From positions 1 to 15,472 of the forward strand of contig JAEOTJ010000399.1 of NCBI GenBank assembly GCA_016839905.1: a stretch of DNA of 15,472 nucleotides, in the 5' to 3' direction. A program made the translations under genes and the position numbers. This document shows positions 1 through 6,988 of the stretch, piece by piece (position 1 is the first letter of the stretch; each line of letters opens with the position of its first letter). This DNA comes from Promethearchaeota archaeon. GTDB taxonomy: Archaea > Asgardarchaeota > Lokiarchaeia > Sigynarchaeales > SOKP01. The notes under the pieces are model-generated. The model had not been told where the DNA came from, made no database searches, and was given only the letters and a program-made list of their open reading frames with translations.

Positions 1-105
1 AAGATTAACGCATCTGCGGGATTAAAAGCTGTTTTAAGTAAAGGTAAGAGCCTTCAAAAAAACAAAGATTCAACCACGGAGGATGATTTTGTCGGTGAAG
101 ATTAG
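1..105 (+). CDS. 3' end of a host gene (partial), probable Tn7-like attachment-site gene
   Basis: Open frame from the window edge to TAG at 103-105, giving the last 34 residues of a protein. The tail begins KINASAGLKAVLSKGKSLQ and ends in an acidic stretch (TTEDDFVGED). Its G+C content is visibly higher than that of the following DNA, which fits a conserved chromosomal gene. I do not recognise the family from this short tail. It lies immediately upstream of the transposon end and points toward it, as glmS does relative to Tn7. By that analogy its 3' coding end is the likely recognition site for the TniQ-type target selector encoded at 3905-5650; this is an inference. Upstream sequence is outside the window. 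Confidence 0.6.
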   Translation, partial: KINASAGLKAVLSKGKSLQKNKDSTTEDDFVGED

Positions 106-156
106 TTTTAAAATATATGAAAAAAAAGAAATTAAGTAAATTGTAATTTTGAATAA

Positions 157-290
157 TTATTGCAAAAAAAGATTTATGATAGTATAAAAATTTAATGTTT
201 TATCACTTAATTTCGTAAAATTTATGCAAATTCTTTCGATAAATCTTTGCAAAAAAAGGTAGAATGAAGAGAAAATAATGCAAAAAAAAA
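157..290 (+). repeat. Putative TnsB-binding repeats of the transposon end
   Basis: Four copies of a TGCAAA-centred motif lie in the same orientation: TGCAAAAAAAGAT at 161, TGCAAATTC at 225, TGCAAAAAAAGGT at 248 and TGCAAAAAAAAAAC at 279. The last three are spaced 23 and 31 bp apart; the first sits 64 bp further out, next to the proposed terminus. Multiple same-orientation sites of about 20 bp at an end adjoining the tnsAB gene are what TnsB-family transposases bind. A-tract flanks make some similarity inevitable in AT-rich DNA, but the repeated TGC is specific. Confidence 0.6.
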
Positions 291-292
291 AC

Positions 293-304
293 AATATTTA
301 AATA
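293..304 (+). promoter_or_regulatory. TATA box for the tnsAB-tnsC-tniQ unit
   Basis: AATATTTAAATA is centred about 29 nt upstream of the ATG at 328, the spacing expected for an archaeal TATA box driving a leaderless transcript. It overlaps the inner edge of the transposon-end repeats (the last TGCAAA site is at 279), so transposase bound there could repress its own operon; this last point is inference. Confidence 0.5.
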
Positions 305-327
305 GTTGAATTTTGATTATTAATTTA

Positions 328-3000
328 ATGAATGATCAAAAATACAACTCAAAAAGAATAGAATCTTTCTCTAAGGTCAGAAGAATCAAAACCACTCAAA
401 GTGCTGATAGAGGAAACCTTTTCACTAGAAAAAATTTAGTTGATGGTTTTGTTGAATTTGAATCATTGCTAGAAGAGGGATTATATCAATTATTAGATCA
501 TGATCCAAATTGTATTGATATGGAATCCCAACCATTAGAGATACCAAATGAGAATGGTAATAATTATACACCTGATGTATGGGCTAAATTTAAAGATGGA
601 AAGCAGTTCATTTTTGATGTAAAACATACAGAATTTTTAGAATCTCTTAAGGATGATAAAGAAAAAAGAGAAAAATGGGAAATTAGAGTTAAACGTGTGA
701 AAAAATATTGTAAAAAACATAATTTATTATATGAAATTGTTACAAATAGTGAAATATGGAATGAAAGATATGAAAATATCGACTTTTTTGGAAAAAATAT
801 AGAACAACCAAAGCTATTATTAAAATTAAAACCCTATATTAATAATACTTTAGACAAAGAAAGTGAAATATCTCGTATTCAATTAGCTCTATCTATTTCT
901 GAAAAAATTAACTTAGATATCAAACAGATCATTCCAAGTATAGATCATCTAATATATCACGATTTTTTTTTATTAGATTTTAACACAAAAATTACAGATG
1001 ATACAATTCTAATTAAGAGAACGAACGAAGATTCTCTAATATCTCCCGTTTATCAATACTTAATAGAAATGAAAAAAATTCACTTAGATGGGATAAACGA
1101 ATCATTAAAGATTACAATCAATCCCAAATCTCCTTATAGTAGTATGTCTGATTTAAGAGAATTCCAAGATCTCCCCATAGAAATTCAAGAAAAAATTCAG
1201 AATCAGATAAATCATTTAGATATATTTGATAAAGAAGATTTCAGTACTAAAATATTAAAAAATTATGCTATAAAAATTGATTTAGACTTTTCTACGCTAT
1301 ATCGCTGGAAATCAAAATTTGAAAAAATGGGTTGGAGAGGATTAATCCCTAATCATAAAAAGGCAGGTCGGAAAAGAGCATTTGATGAGAATGTAGAACA
1401 ATTGATACAAAAAGTTATAGAAGAATATTACTTAAGGGATACTCAACCATCAATATCGGGTAGTTATCAATTTTTCAAAATGAAATGTAAAAAACAAGGA
1501 ATTAAAGAAATCCCAAGTTATGATACATTTCGTTCAAGAATTAAGGAAATCTCTAATATTAAAAAGACTATTGGTAGACGTGGAAGAAAAATAAATAGGG
1601 ATATATATAAACCTCTTAATGGCGTTTATCCTTTTGGTAAACATCCATTAGATTTAATTGAAGTTGATCATTCCCAACTTGATATATATTTAGTAGATAG
1701 ATATAAAAGATTACCAATTGGGAGACCTTATTTAACAATAGCAATTGATGTATACTCAAGAATGATATATGGTTATTATTTGAGTTTCGATCCACCTAAT
1801 TATTTATCAGTTGGAGAATGTTTTTTAACAGGAATACTCCCAAAAGATGAAATACTTAAAAAATTTAAGATTAAAAATGAATGGAATATCTCTGGTATTC
1901 CTAAAAACATATTATTAGATAATGCAAAAGAATTTAGAAGTCAAGCATTTTTCAATTTTTGTAAACAATATAGAATTAAGATGAGATTTAATCCTGTTAA
2001 AAAACCAGATTTAAAACCACATGTAGAAAGAATTATTAGAACAATTAATGAAGCTATAAGAGATGATGGAATATCTGGTTATATCTTACCATTAATTGAG
2101 AAGAAAAAGACTCAGTATAATCCTGAAAAAAAAGCTTCTTTAACGTTAAATGGATTCGAAGAATGGTTAATCAATTGGATTGTTAAATTCTATCATAAGC
2201 GGCCACACGGTGGGATAAAATTAAAAGAGGGCATTGATATTTCTCCTTCTGATAGGTATGAACAAGGATTAACAGATGTAAATAATAGAACGGTTGGAAT
2301 ACCATTAATACCATCAGATTGGGAACAATTGAGATTTGATTTATTACCGTTTGAAAGACGTAAATTACAAAGAGATGGAATTAGACTCTTTAATTTAAAA
2401 TATTACCATAAAATTATTTCAAGTTTAAGAGAATTTCAAAAATCTCAAAAGAAACAATATATAGTAAGATATGATCCAAGAGATATAAGAGAAATCTATT
2501 TATGGGATGGAAAATCAAGAAGATACTATAATTTGTCAATAAAAAATATCCATCCTTTATTAGAGATTGATCCTTATGATCCACTTGATTTACCTCTAAG
2601 TTTGAAAGAATTTAATAAAATAAAACATAGTAGATCTATTAAAAAACCAATAACTTCAAGAGAATTAACAGAAGAACTTAAAAAAAGGCAAAAAATTATT
2701 AAAAAAGAAATAAATAAAACAAAAACAGCTAAAAGAGCTAGGAAAAGAAATGAAAAAATCCAACATTACAAGAGTAAAGCTACTTCCACTCAGGTTAGAT
2801 TAAAAGATACGGTAAAAGATATTGATAAAATAGAAGATAATAATTTTGAAAAAAAAGAAATGAAAGATCAGATCCCAAAAATTTCATTTGATGACTCTCA
2901 AAAAGATTCAAATGAAAATCTTAAAAATTATAAACCTAAAATTCTTCCAGTTAGTTTTTATGAAGAAAAAAAATATGAGGAGAAGAATAAAGATGAGTAA
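328..3000 (+). CDS. tnsAB: TnsA-TnsB fusion transposase (endonuclease plus DDE integrase)
   Basis: A single 890-residue protein joins both halves of the Tn7 transposase. The N-terminal part is a TnsA-type PD-(D/E)XK nuclease that nicks the 5' ends: the likely catalytic residues are E45 (in FEFES), D83 (TPDVW) and K99 (FDVKH), followed by a helical region to about 230. The rest is TnsB: an HTH segment around residues 305-345 (STLYRWKSKF), a second DNA-binding region to about 415, then the RNase H-fold DDE domain with D447 (EVDHSQLD), D531 (LLDNAKEF) and E567 (HVERIIRTIN). The D-E spacing is 35 residues, as in DD35E transposases. A basic beta-barrel-like segment and a highly charged tail follow, the latter the usual TnsC-contacting end. 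An in-frame TTG at 313 could add five residues; I chose the ATG at 328 because the TATA box fits it. The stop overlaps the tnsC start by eight bases. TnsA-TnsB fusions are known in some Tn7-like families; fusion implies cut-and-paste rather than copy-in transposition. Confidence 0.93.
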   Translation: MNDQKYNSKRIESFSKVRRIKTTQSADRGNLFTRKNLVDGFVEFESLLEEGLYQLLDHDPNCIDMESQPLEIPNENGNNYTPDVWAKFKDGKQFIFDVKHTEFLESLKDDKEKREKWEIRVKRVKKYCKKHNLLYEIVTNSEIWNERYENIDFFGKNIEQPKLLLKLKPYINNTLDKESEISRIQLALSISEKINLDIKQIIPSIDHLIYHDFFLLDFNTKITDDTILIKRTNEDSLISPVYQYLIEMKKIHLDGINESLKITINPKSPYSSMSDLREFQDLPIEIQEKIQNQINHLDIFDKEDFSTKILKNYAIKIDLDFSTLYRWKSKFEKMGWRGLIPNHKKAGRKRAFDENVEQLIQKVIEEYYLRDTQPSISGSYQFFKMKCKKQGIKEIPSYDTFRSRIKEISNIKKTIGRRGRKINRDIYKPLNGVYPFGKHPLDLIEVDHSQLDIYLVDRYKRLPIGRPYLTIAIDVYSRMIYGYYLSFDPPNYLSVGECFLTGILPKDEILKKFKIKNEWNISGIPKNILLDNAKEFRSQAFFNFCKQYRIKMRFNPVKKPDLKPHVERIIRTINEAIRDDGISGYILPLIEKKKTQYNPEKKASLTLNGFEEWLINWIVKFYHKRPHGGIKLKEGIDISPSDRYEQGLTDVNNRTVGIPLIPSDWEQLRFDLLPFERRKLQRDGIRLFNLKYYHKIISSLREFQKSQKKQYIVRYDPRDIREIYLWDGKSRRYYNLSIKNIHPLLEIDPYDPLDLPLSLKEFNKIKHSRSIKKPITSRELTEELKKRQKIIKKEINKTKTAKRARKRNEKIQHYKSKATSTQVRLKDTVKDIDKIEDNNFEKKEMKDQIPKISFDDSQKDSNENLKNYKPKILPVSFYEEKKYEEKNKDE

Positions 3001-3871
3001 AGTTAAAAATGTAAATATAGATAATCGGTTTTTACATCCAAATACAATTAATATGATTAATGAATCTGATGAGAGAAGAATACAATACATTAAAGAAGGT
3101 ATTTTTATAAATTATGACGCTGGAAAAGAAATAACTCAAGAAATTTTAGATTTACTTGATCAACCAATAAGACCAAGAATGGAAGGTCTTTTATTAATAT
3201 CTCCGACAAATAATGGAAAAACAACATTAATCAAGAAATTTATAAAAGATTTTTCAGAAAAAATAGGAAGATTTGGATATATTGAAACTCCTGAACGCAC
3301 AACTCTAAAAGAATTTTATATTGAAATACTAAATGTTCTTGGGTATCCTACAAAATCTACTAAAGCTACAGGGGATTATCGTAGAAAGATAATTGTTGCA
3401 ATTAAAAGGCATCATCTTAAATTACTTTTTATTGATGAAATTCATAATTTACTAGACTCAAGACGTGATCATAAAAGAGATGTGTTAAATGGCTTAAAAT
3501 CACTGAATAATAAGGCACAAATACCAATTGTATTAATAGGGATTAATAAAGCTAAGGAAATCCTTGATGAAGACGAGCAAGTGGCTGACCGATATCCACC
3601 AATCCTTTTACCAGAATGGATAAATGATAAAGAGTTTCGGGATTTGTTAGCAACATTTGAAGCTTACTTACCATTAAAAAAATCATCAAATCTCTATAAT
3701 AATAAAATATCTTCAATTATATTAAATTTAAGTAAAGGTAGAATAGGTAGGATATCAGCAATACTTAGAAAAACATCTATTAAAGCTATTAGAACGAAAA
3801 AAGAGCGTATTACACTTGATTTATTAAAGTCAATTCCTTTTAGATGGGAAAGAATAGATGATTTTGATTAA
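2993..3871 (+). CDS. tnsC: TniB/TnsC-family AAA+ transposition regulator
   Basis: A 292-residue AAA+ ATPase that links the target selector to the transposase. Walker A is SPTNNGKTT (residues 70-78), in the TniB style (TNNGKT); Walker B is LLFIDE (144-149); a sensor-1-like strand (IPIVLIG) follows at 177-183; and R200 in ADRYPP is a candidate arginine finger. The segment RMEGLLLIS before Walker A also resembles TniB. The frame is open upstream to an ATG at 2888, but that would overlap tnsAB by more than 110 bases; the ATG at 2993 sits in ATGAGTAA and overlaps the tnsAB stop, so translational coupling is likely, with AGGAG at about 2978-2982 as a possible ribosome site. The protein is shorter than E. 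coli TnsC (about 550 aa) and close to TniB size. By family, ATP-bound oligomers assemble on target DNA next to TniQ and recruit TnsA-TnsB. Confidence 0.92.
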   Translation: MSKVKNVNIDNRFLHPNTINMINESDERRIQYIKEGIFINYDAGKEITQEILDLLDQPIRPRMEGLLLISPTNNGKTTLIKKFIKDFSEKIGRFGYIETPERTTLKEFYIEILNVLGYPTKSTKATGDYRRKIIVAIKRHHLKLLFIDEIHNLLDSRRDHKRDVLNGLKSLNNKAQIPIVLIGINKAKEILDEDEQVADRYPPILLPEWINDKEFRDLLATFEAYLPLKKSSNLYNNKISSIILNLSKGRIGRISAILRKTSIKAIRTKKERITLDLLKSIPFRWERIDDFD

Positions 3872-3904
3872 GTATGGATGTATTATTTATAGGTATCGCA
3901 TATT

Positions 3905-5650
3905 ATGTTTGAAATTAAAAAAGCTGATGAAAAAAAAACTCTAATGAGCAATATAATCCCATTCAACATATATAATATACCTTATTATCCATCTTTATGG
4001 GTAGGAAAACCAATACCATTAAAAGGAGAATCCCTTTCCTCTTGGATGATTAGAACATCATTAGCAAATCTAGAGAAGCTATCTTCATTGATAGGAGATT
4101 TAGGATATTATCCAGTACAAATCGATCTTGATCTTAATTGGAAAAAAGATTTAATTCAATTCTTATCAGAAAATACAGGTATTCAGAAGAATATATTAAG
4201 AAAACTTAGTTTATATTCATTAACCAGAAAAATAAACAGTTTTAATAGAAAAAATGAAAAAATCTTGAGAACTTATAATGATTTATGGTTTACGGGTTGG
4301 AGAAAAAGAACTAATAATGGATTAAGATTTTGTCCATTATGTTTAAAAGAAGATAAAATACCATTTTTTAGAAAAAAATGGAGATTATCATTTATTACAT
4401 TTTGTTCTGATCATAATTGTTTTCTCGAAAATAGATGTCCAAAGTGTAATACATCAATATCTCCATACGAATTAAATTGGGATTCAAGTTTAGTTAAATG
4501 TTACAAGTGTGGATACGATTTAAGAAAAACAGAACCATTAATGATCAAACAATCTGACTCTATACTAATAGGTTCTAAATACTTCTTTCAATATTATACA
4601 CTTATAGATCTTCAAAAGGTTTTTTCTATTGGATGGATCATAGCTAATCATTGTTCTTTTTCTGATAAAATATTTAATAATCATCCTTTGGCTAAATCAA
4701 AGCTAATAAATGGTTTAGAGAAGAGATATTTAGGAGCTAATAATAAAAAATCTTATTTTATGAATATCCAAGCAATTTTTTTAATAATTGGAACTGCAAT
4801 CAAACTTTATCATAATAAACCTTTGCTAATTAATTTTCTAAATAAATTTTTTACAACTAGAGAACATTATTTTACTAAAGTTCCGTATATATGTCTAGAA
4901 GAAAAATGTGACTATACCAATTCTAGTTATGCTAAAATACTTATCCATTTAAGAAAACATCTAGATAAACAGATATTCTATTGTGATATATGTAATAAGG
5001 GATTTTTGAGGAAATGGAACCTTAAAAAACATAAAATTTTACATAATAAACTTCATCCTTTTAAATGTTTTGTAGATAATTGTAAGAAAAAATTTAGGCA
5101 CGAAAAGCATTATATTCAACATTTAAGACAAGTTCATAATAAAAAACCATATATATGTCATATTTGTAATAAAAGATTTGACAGAAGATATAATTTAAAA
5201 ACACATATTAGAATTCATACAGGAGAGAAACCATATAAATGTAAAGAATGTGGGAAATATTTTACCCAAACAAGTGCTTTAAATGTTCATTCAAGAATTC
5301 ATACAGGTGAGAGACCGTATAAATGTGAAGTATGTGATAAGGCATTTACACAATCTCATTCTTTAACAGAACATATGAGAACTCATACGGAAGAGAGACC
5401 TTATGATTGTCCTAAATGTGAAAAATCCTACAAACGAAAACACCACTTAGATGTTCATTTACGAACTCATTCAGCTGAAAAACCATTTAAATGCGAAAAA
5501 TGTGGGAAAGGATTTTCTAATAAAAGTAATCTTAACAAACATAAAGCCGTCCATTCAGATGAGAGACCTTTTGTATGTAATATATGTGGAAAAAATTACA
5601 AGTATAGTGGTGGATTATCTAAACATAAAAACATCCATTCAAATATATAA
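3905..5650 (+). CDS. tniQ: TniQ/TnsD-type target selector fused to nine C2H2 zinc fingers
   Basis: The 581-residue protein starts with a TniQ domain: signature GESLSSWMIR at residues 41-50, then the TniQ zinc-binding region with C143/C146, C167/H170, C178/C181 and C199/C202, and a helical part to about 325. Residues 328-578 are nine consecutive classical C2H2 fingers. Ligands are C330-C335-H348-H352, C360-C363-H376-H380, C388-C393-H406-H411, C418-C421-H434-H438, C446-C449-H462-H466, C474-C477-H490-H494, C502-C505-H518-H522, C530-C533-H546-H550 and C558-C561-H574-H578. Fingers 4-9 repeat every 28 residues with linkers HTGEKP, HTGERP, HTEERP, HSAEKP and HSDERP, as in eukaryotic Kruppel-type proteins. 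In Tn7, TnsD reads the attachment site and recruits TnsC; here the finger array is the obvious candidate reader, able in principle to cover about 27 bp. The gene follows tnsC by 33 bp in the same unit. Similar A+T content and codon use to tnsAB argue against recent capture from a eukaryote. An alternative start is Met14 (3944). Confidence 0.93.
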   Translation: MFEIKKADEKKTLMSNIIPFNIYNIPYYPSLWVGKPIPLKGESLSSWMIRTSLANLEKLSSLIGDLGYYPVQIDLDLNWKKDLIQFLSENTGIQKNILRKLSLYSLTRKINSFNRKNEKILRTYNDLWFTGWRKRTNNGLRFCPLCLKEDKIPFFRKKWRLSFITFCSDHNCFLENRCPKCNTSISPYELNWDSSLVKCYKCGYDLRKTEPLMIKQSDSILIGSKYFFQYYTLIDLQKVFSIGWIIANHCSFSDKIFNNHPLAKSKLINGLEKRYLGANNKKSYFMNIQAIFLIIGTAIKLYHNKPLLINFLNKFFTTREHYFTKVPYICLEEKCDYTNSSYAKILIHLRKHLDKQIFYCDICNKGFLRKWNLKKHKILHNKLHPFKCFVDNCKKKFRHEKHYIQHLRQVHNKKPYICHICNKRFDRRYNLKTHIRIHTGEKPYKCKECGKYFTQTSALNVHSRIHTGERPYKCEVCDKAFTQSHSLTEHMRTHTEERPYDCPKCEKSYKRKHHLDVHLRTHSAEKPFKCEKCGKGFSNKSNLNKHKAVHSDERPFVCNICGKNYKYSGGLSKHKNIHSNI

Positions 5651-5956
5651 AATAATAGTTTGCTAAAATTAAACAAAATTATAATATTGAATAACATTAA
5701 TTATTAACAAGGAACATTACATTTTAGGAAAACTCTTAATAAACTTATCTCTCCTTTCTATTTTCTAATTCTGGTATTATCATAATAGAACTCATTATAT
5801 TTCTGAATATAATTGTAGGGAAATGGATTCATTATTGATGGAAGAAAGGCATTCCTTAAACCTTACGTTAAAGCAAGAATTACTCTAAGAATTATGCTAT
5901 ACTTGATTCAGAATGATGGAAACCTTGATTATGCTATAGTAGAATAAAGAATCATA
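5651..5956. other. Intergenic stretch, possible 42-codon gene remnant
   Basis: About 300 bases between the tniQ stop and the minus-strand gene ending at 5957. Most is AT-rich with frequent stops. Bases 5819-5947 on the plus strand form an open stretch after a TAG (GNGFIIDGRKAFLKPYVKAR and on to a TAA), visibly less AT-biased than its surroundings and lacking a start codon, so it may be the 3' remnant of a gene I cannot identify. I looked here for the distal transposon end and found no convincing inverted TTTTTGCA array. Confidence 0.3.
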
Positions 5957-6385
5957 TTATTTTTTAATTACTTTACCATCATCATATTCAAATTCATCAT
6001 CAAATTGATCACCAAATTCAAATATTACATCTTCTACAGTTTTTGGGTGTACTCCTAGATGAGAAGCAATTTTTTCAACACTAATTGTTTTAGATCTTTT
6101 AAACATTGTAGGAAGTCTTGCAATAACTATTTTTTCCAAATTATTTAAATCTCTTTGAGTTGTAACTCCTAAAAATTCTTGTTGAAATAACATTCTTAAT
6201 CCGATTAAATCAATTCTCCAAGTAGTCATTAATTTATCTGAGTTATTGTCAATCCATTCTTCAATAATTTTATTTAAAACTGCTGATTTGGTTGTTCCTT
6301 TAATACCAATTAAATCAGCTAAAATTCTATCGAAAATCATATTGAGACTAAATGTGGCTCTCGTAGTTTTTTCCTTTTTTTCCAT
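5957..6385 (-). CDS. Predicted DNA-binding protein, RHH-like N-terminus plus C-terminal HTH
   Basis: A 142-residue protein starting at the ATG complementary to 6383-6385. Residues 7-48 (TRATFSL, then DRILADLIG, then TKSAVLNKIIEEWI) have the strand-helix-helix spacing of ribbon-helix-helix (CopG/Arc-like) proteins. Residues about 96-120 (KTISVEKIASHLGVHPKTVEDVI) look like a helix-turn-helix that would read DNA or hold a partner; the end is acidic (DQFDDEFEYDDG). The frame extends 18 codons further upstream, but TTTATAAAT at 6406-6414 lies about 25 nt before the internal ATG, so a leaderless start there is preferred. It is divergent from the gene at 6593. A regulator of neighbouring genes is plausible but unproven; I cannot name the family. 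Confidence 0.65.
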   Translation of the reverse strand: MEKKEKTTRATFSLNMIFDRILADLIGIKGTTKSAVLNKIIEEWIDNNSDKLMTTWRIDLIGLRMLFQQEFLGVTTQRDLNNLEKIVIARLPTMFKRSKTISVEKIASHLGVHPKTVEDVIFEFGDQFDDEFEYDDGKVIKK

Positions 6386-6405
6386 TATGGTATAATTTTT
6401 CTTGA

Positions 6406-6414
6406 ATTTATAAA
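6406..6414 (-). promoter_or_regulatory. TATA box for the minus-strand RHH/HTH gene
   Basis: TTTATAAAT on the minus strand is centred 25 nt upstream of the ATG at 6385, the normal archaeal spacing for a leaderless message. It decides the start chosen for that gene. Confidence 0.45.
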
Positions 6415-6592
6415 AAAGAATTATTTCCTTATATATCATAAAAATGGATACTTTTTATTAAATTTTTCATAAAAACTACATCAATCTTTAAATAGGTATT
6501 TCTATATATTTTATTTGAGAATGTTTTATTATTCCCATTATCATATAAAAATATAAAAACTAAACTTAATATATCAAATATGGTACTCAATT

Positions 6593-6955
6593 ATGTCGGT
6601 AAAAATTGAAAATCTAATAAAAATCTTAAGATCTAAGAATCGAAAATTAAAAAAAGGTACAAGAATAACTTATAATCTGCAGACTTTATCTCCTACTACT
6701 ATTGAAATTATAGTATCTTTAAATATTAGCGGTGAACACTTCTTACGATTAGCAAAGAAAATAGCAAAACAACATAAAATTGAATTCTTAAGAGAATATG
6801 ATTTCAATATGTCAAGATGGAGTGAGCCTGCGGAAGTTAAACCAATATATTACATCTCTGGAATTAATTGTGAACGTGTAGATCAATTTAATGAAGCGCT
6901 GAATAGGATTCTTTCAGCGAAAGATGAATTATATCAGGTAGAACTAGCAGCTTAA
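6593..6955 (+). CDS. Small hypothetical protein upstream of an M42-like peptidase
   Basis: A 120-residue protein starting MSVKIENLIKILRSKNRK, with a basic N-terminus, an alternating beta-like middle (ITYNLQTL, TIEIIVSLNI) and a helix-rich C-terminus ending LYQVELAA. No membrane segment, signal peptide or known motif is visible, and I do not recognise the family. It is followed after about 30 bases, with a strong GGGGAGG ribosome site, by the M42-like peptidase frame in the same direction, so the two are probably co-transcribed. A TTAATATA element about 20-28 nt upstream of the start may be its promoter. Confidence 0.6.
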   Translation: MSVKIENLIKILRSKNRKLKKGTRITYNLQTLSPTTIEIIVSLNISGEHFLRLAKKIAKQHKIEFLREYDFNMSRWSEPAEVKPIYYISGINCERVDQFNEALNRILSAKDELYQVELAA

Positions 6956-6974
6956 CAAGAGATAATTTGATAAT

Positions 6975-6981
6975 GGGGAGG
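6975..6981 (+). promoter_or_regulatory. Strong Shine-Dalgarno site that fixes an unusual start
   Basis: GGGGAGG ends seven bases before an ATA at 6989 in the peptidase frame. No ATG, GTG or in-frame TTG lies near it except a TTG 300 bases downstream, well inside conserved sequence. The site therefore points to a non-standard start or to a changed start codon. Confidence 0.4.
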
Positions 6982-6988
6982 ATTAATA

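Larger units (their letters stand above)
142..5650 (+). mobile_element. Tn7-like transposon: one end plus transposition core (other end not seen)
   Basis: The unit contains a repeat-bearing end, tnsA-tnsB fusion, tniB-like tnsC and tniQ, all on the plus strand. The order and orientation (host gene 3' end, transposon end, tnsAB reading inward) are those of Tn7 at its chromosomal attachment site. I place the terminus tentatively at TGT 142-144, because Tn7-family ends begin TGT and the first internal repeat follows 16 bp inside; the base pairs just outside (TAAAT, 137-141) would be the 5-bp target duplication. The distal end (an inverted TTTTTTTGCA array ending ACA and flanked by TAAAT) could not be found, so 5650 marks only the end of the recognisable core, not the true boundary. 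No Cas genes are present, so this is not a CRISPR-associated transposon as far as the window shows. Confidence 0.8.

Noticed and set aside
2908..3090. 60-aa minus-strand hydrophobic ORF over the tnsAB/tnsC junction
   Set aside because: It is the antisense of Lys-rich coding sequence, which yields Phe/Ile/Leu strings; no start signals.
328..5650. CRISPR-associated transposon
   Set aside because: TniQ is present, but no Cas5, Cas6, Cas7, Cas8 or Cas12k gene is visible; targeting is more simply explained by the zinc fingers.
5451..5666. 71-aa plus-strand ORF within the zinc-finger region
   Set aside because: It is a shifted-frame shadow of the zinc-finger coding sequence, which is unambiguous.
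5650..5720. Possible distal transposon end right after tniQ (AACATTACA near 5711-5719)
   Set aside because: It ends in ACA and is AT-rich like the first end, but no inverted TTTTTGCA sites or TAAAT duplication accompany it, so it is probably chance.
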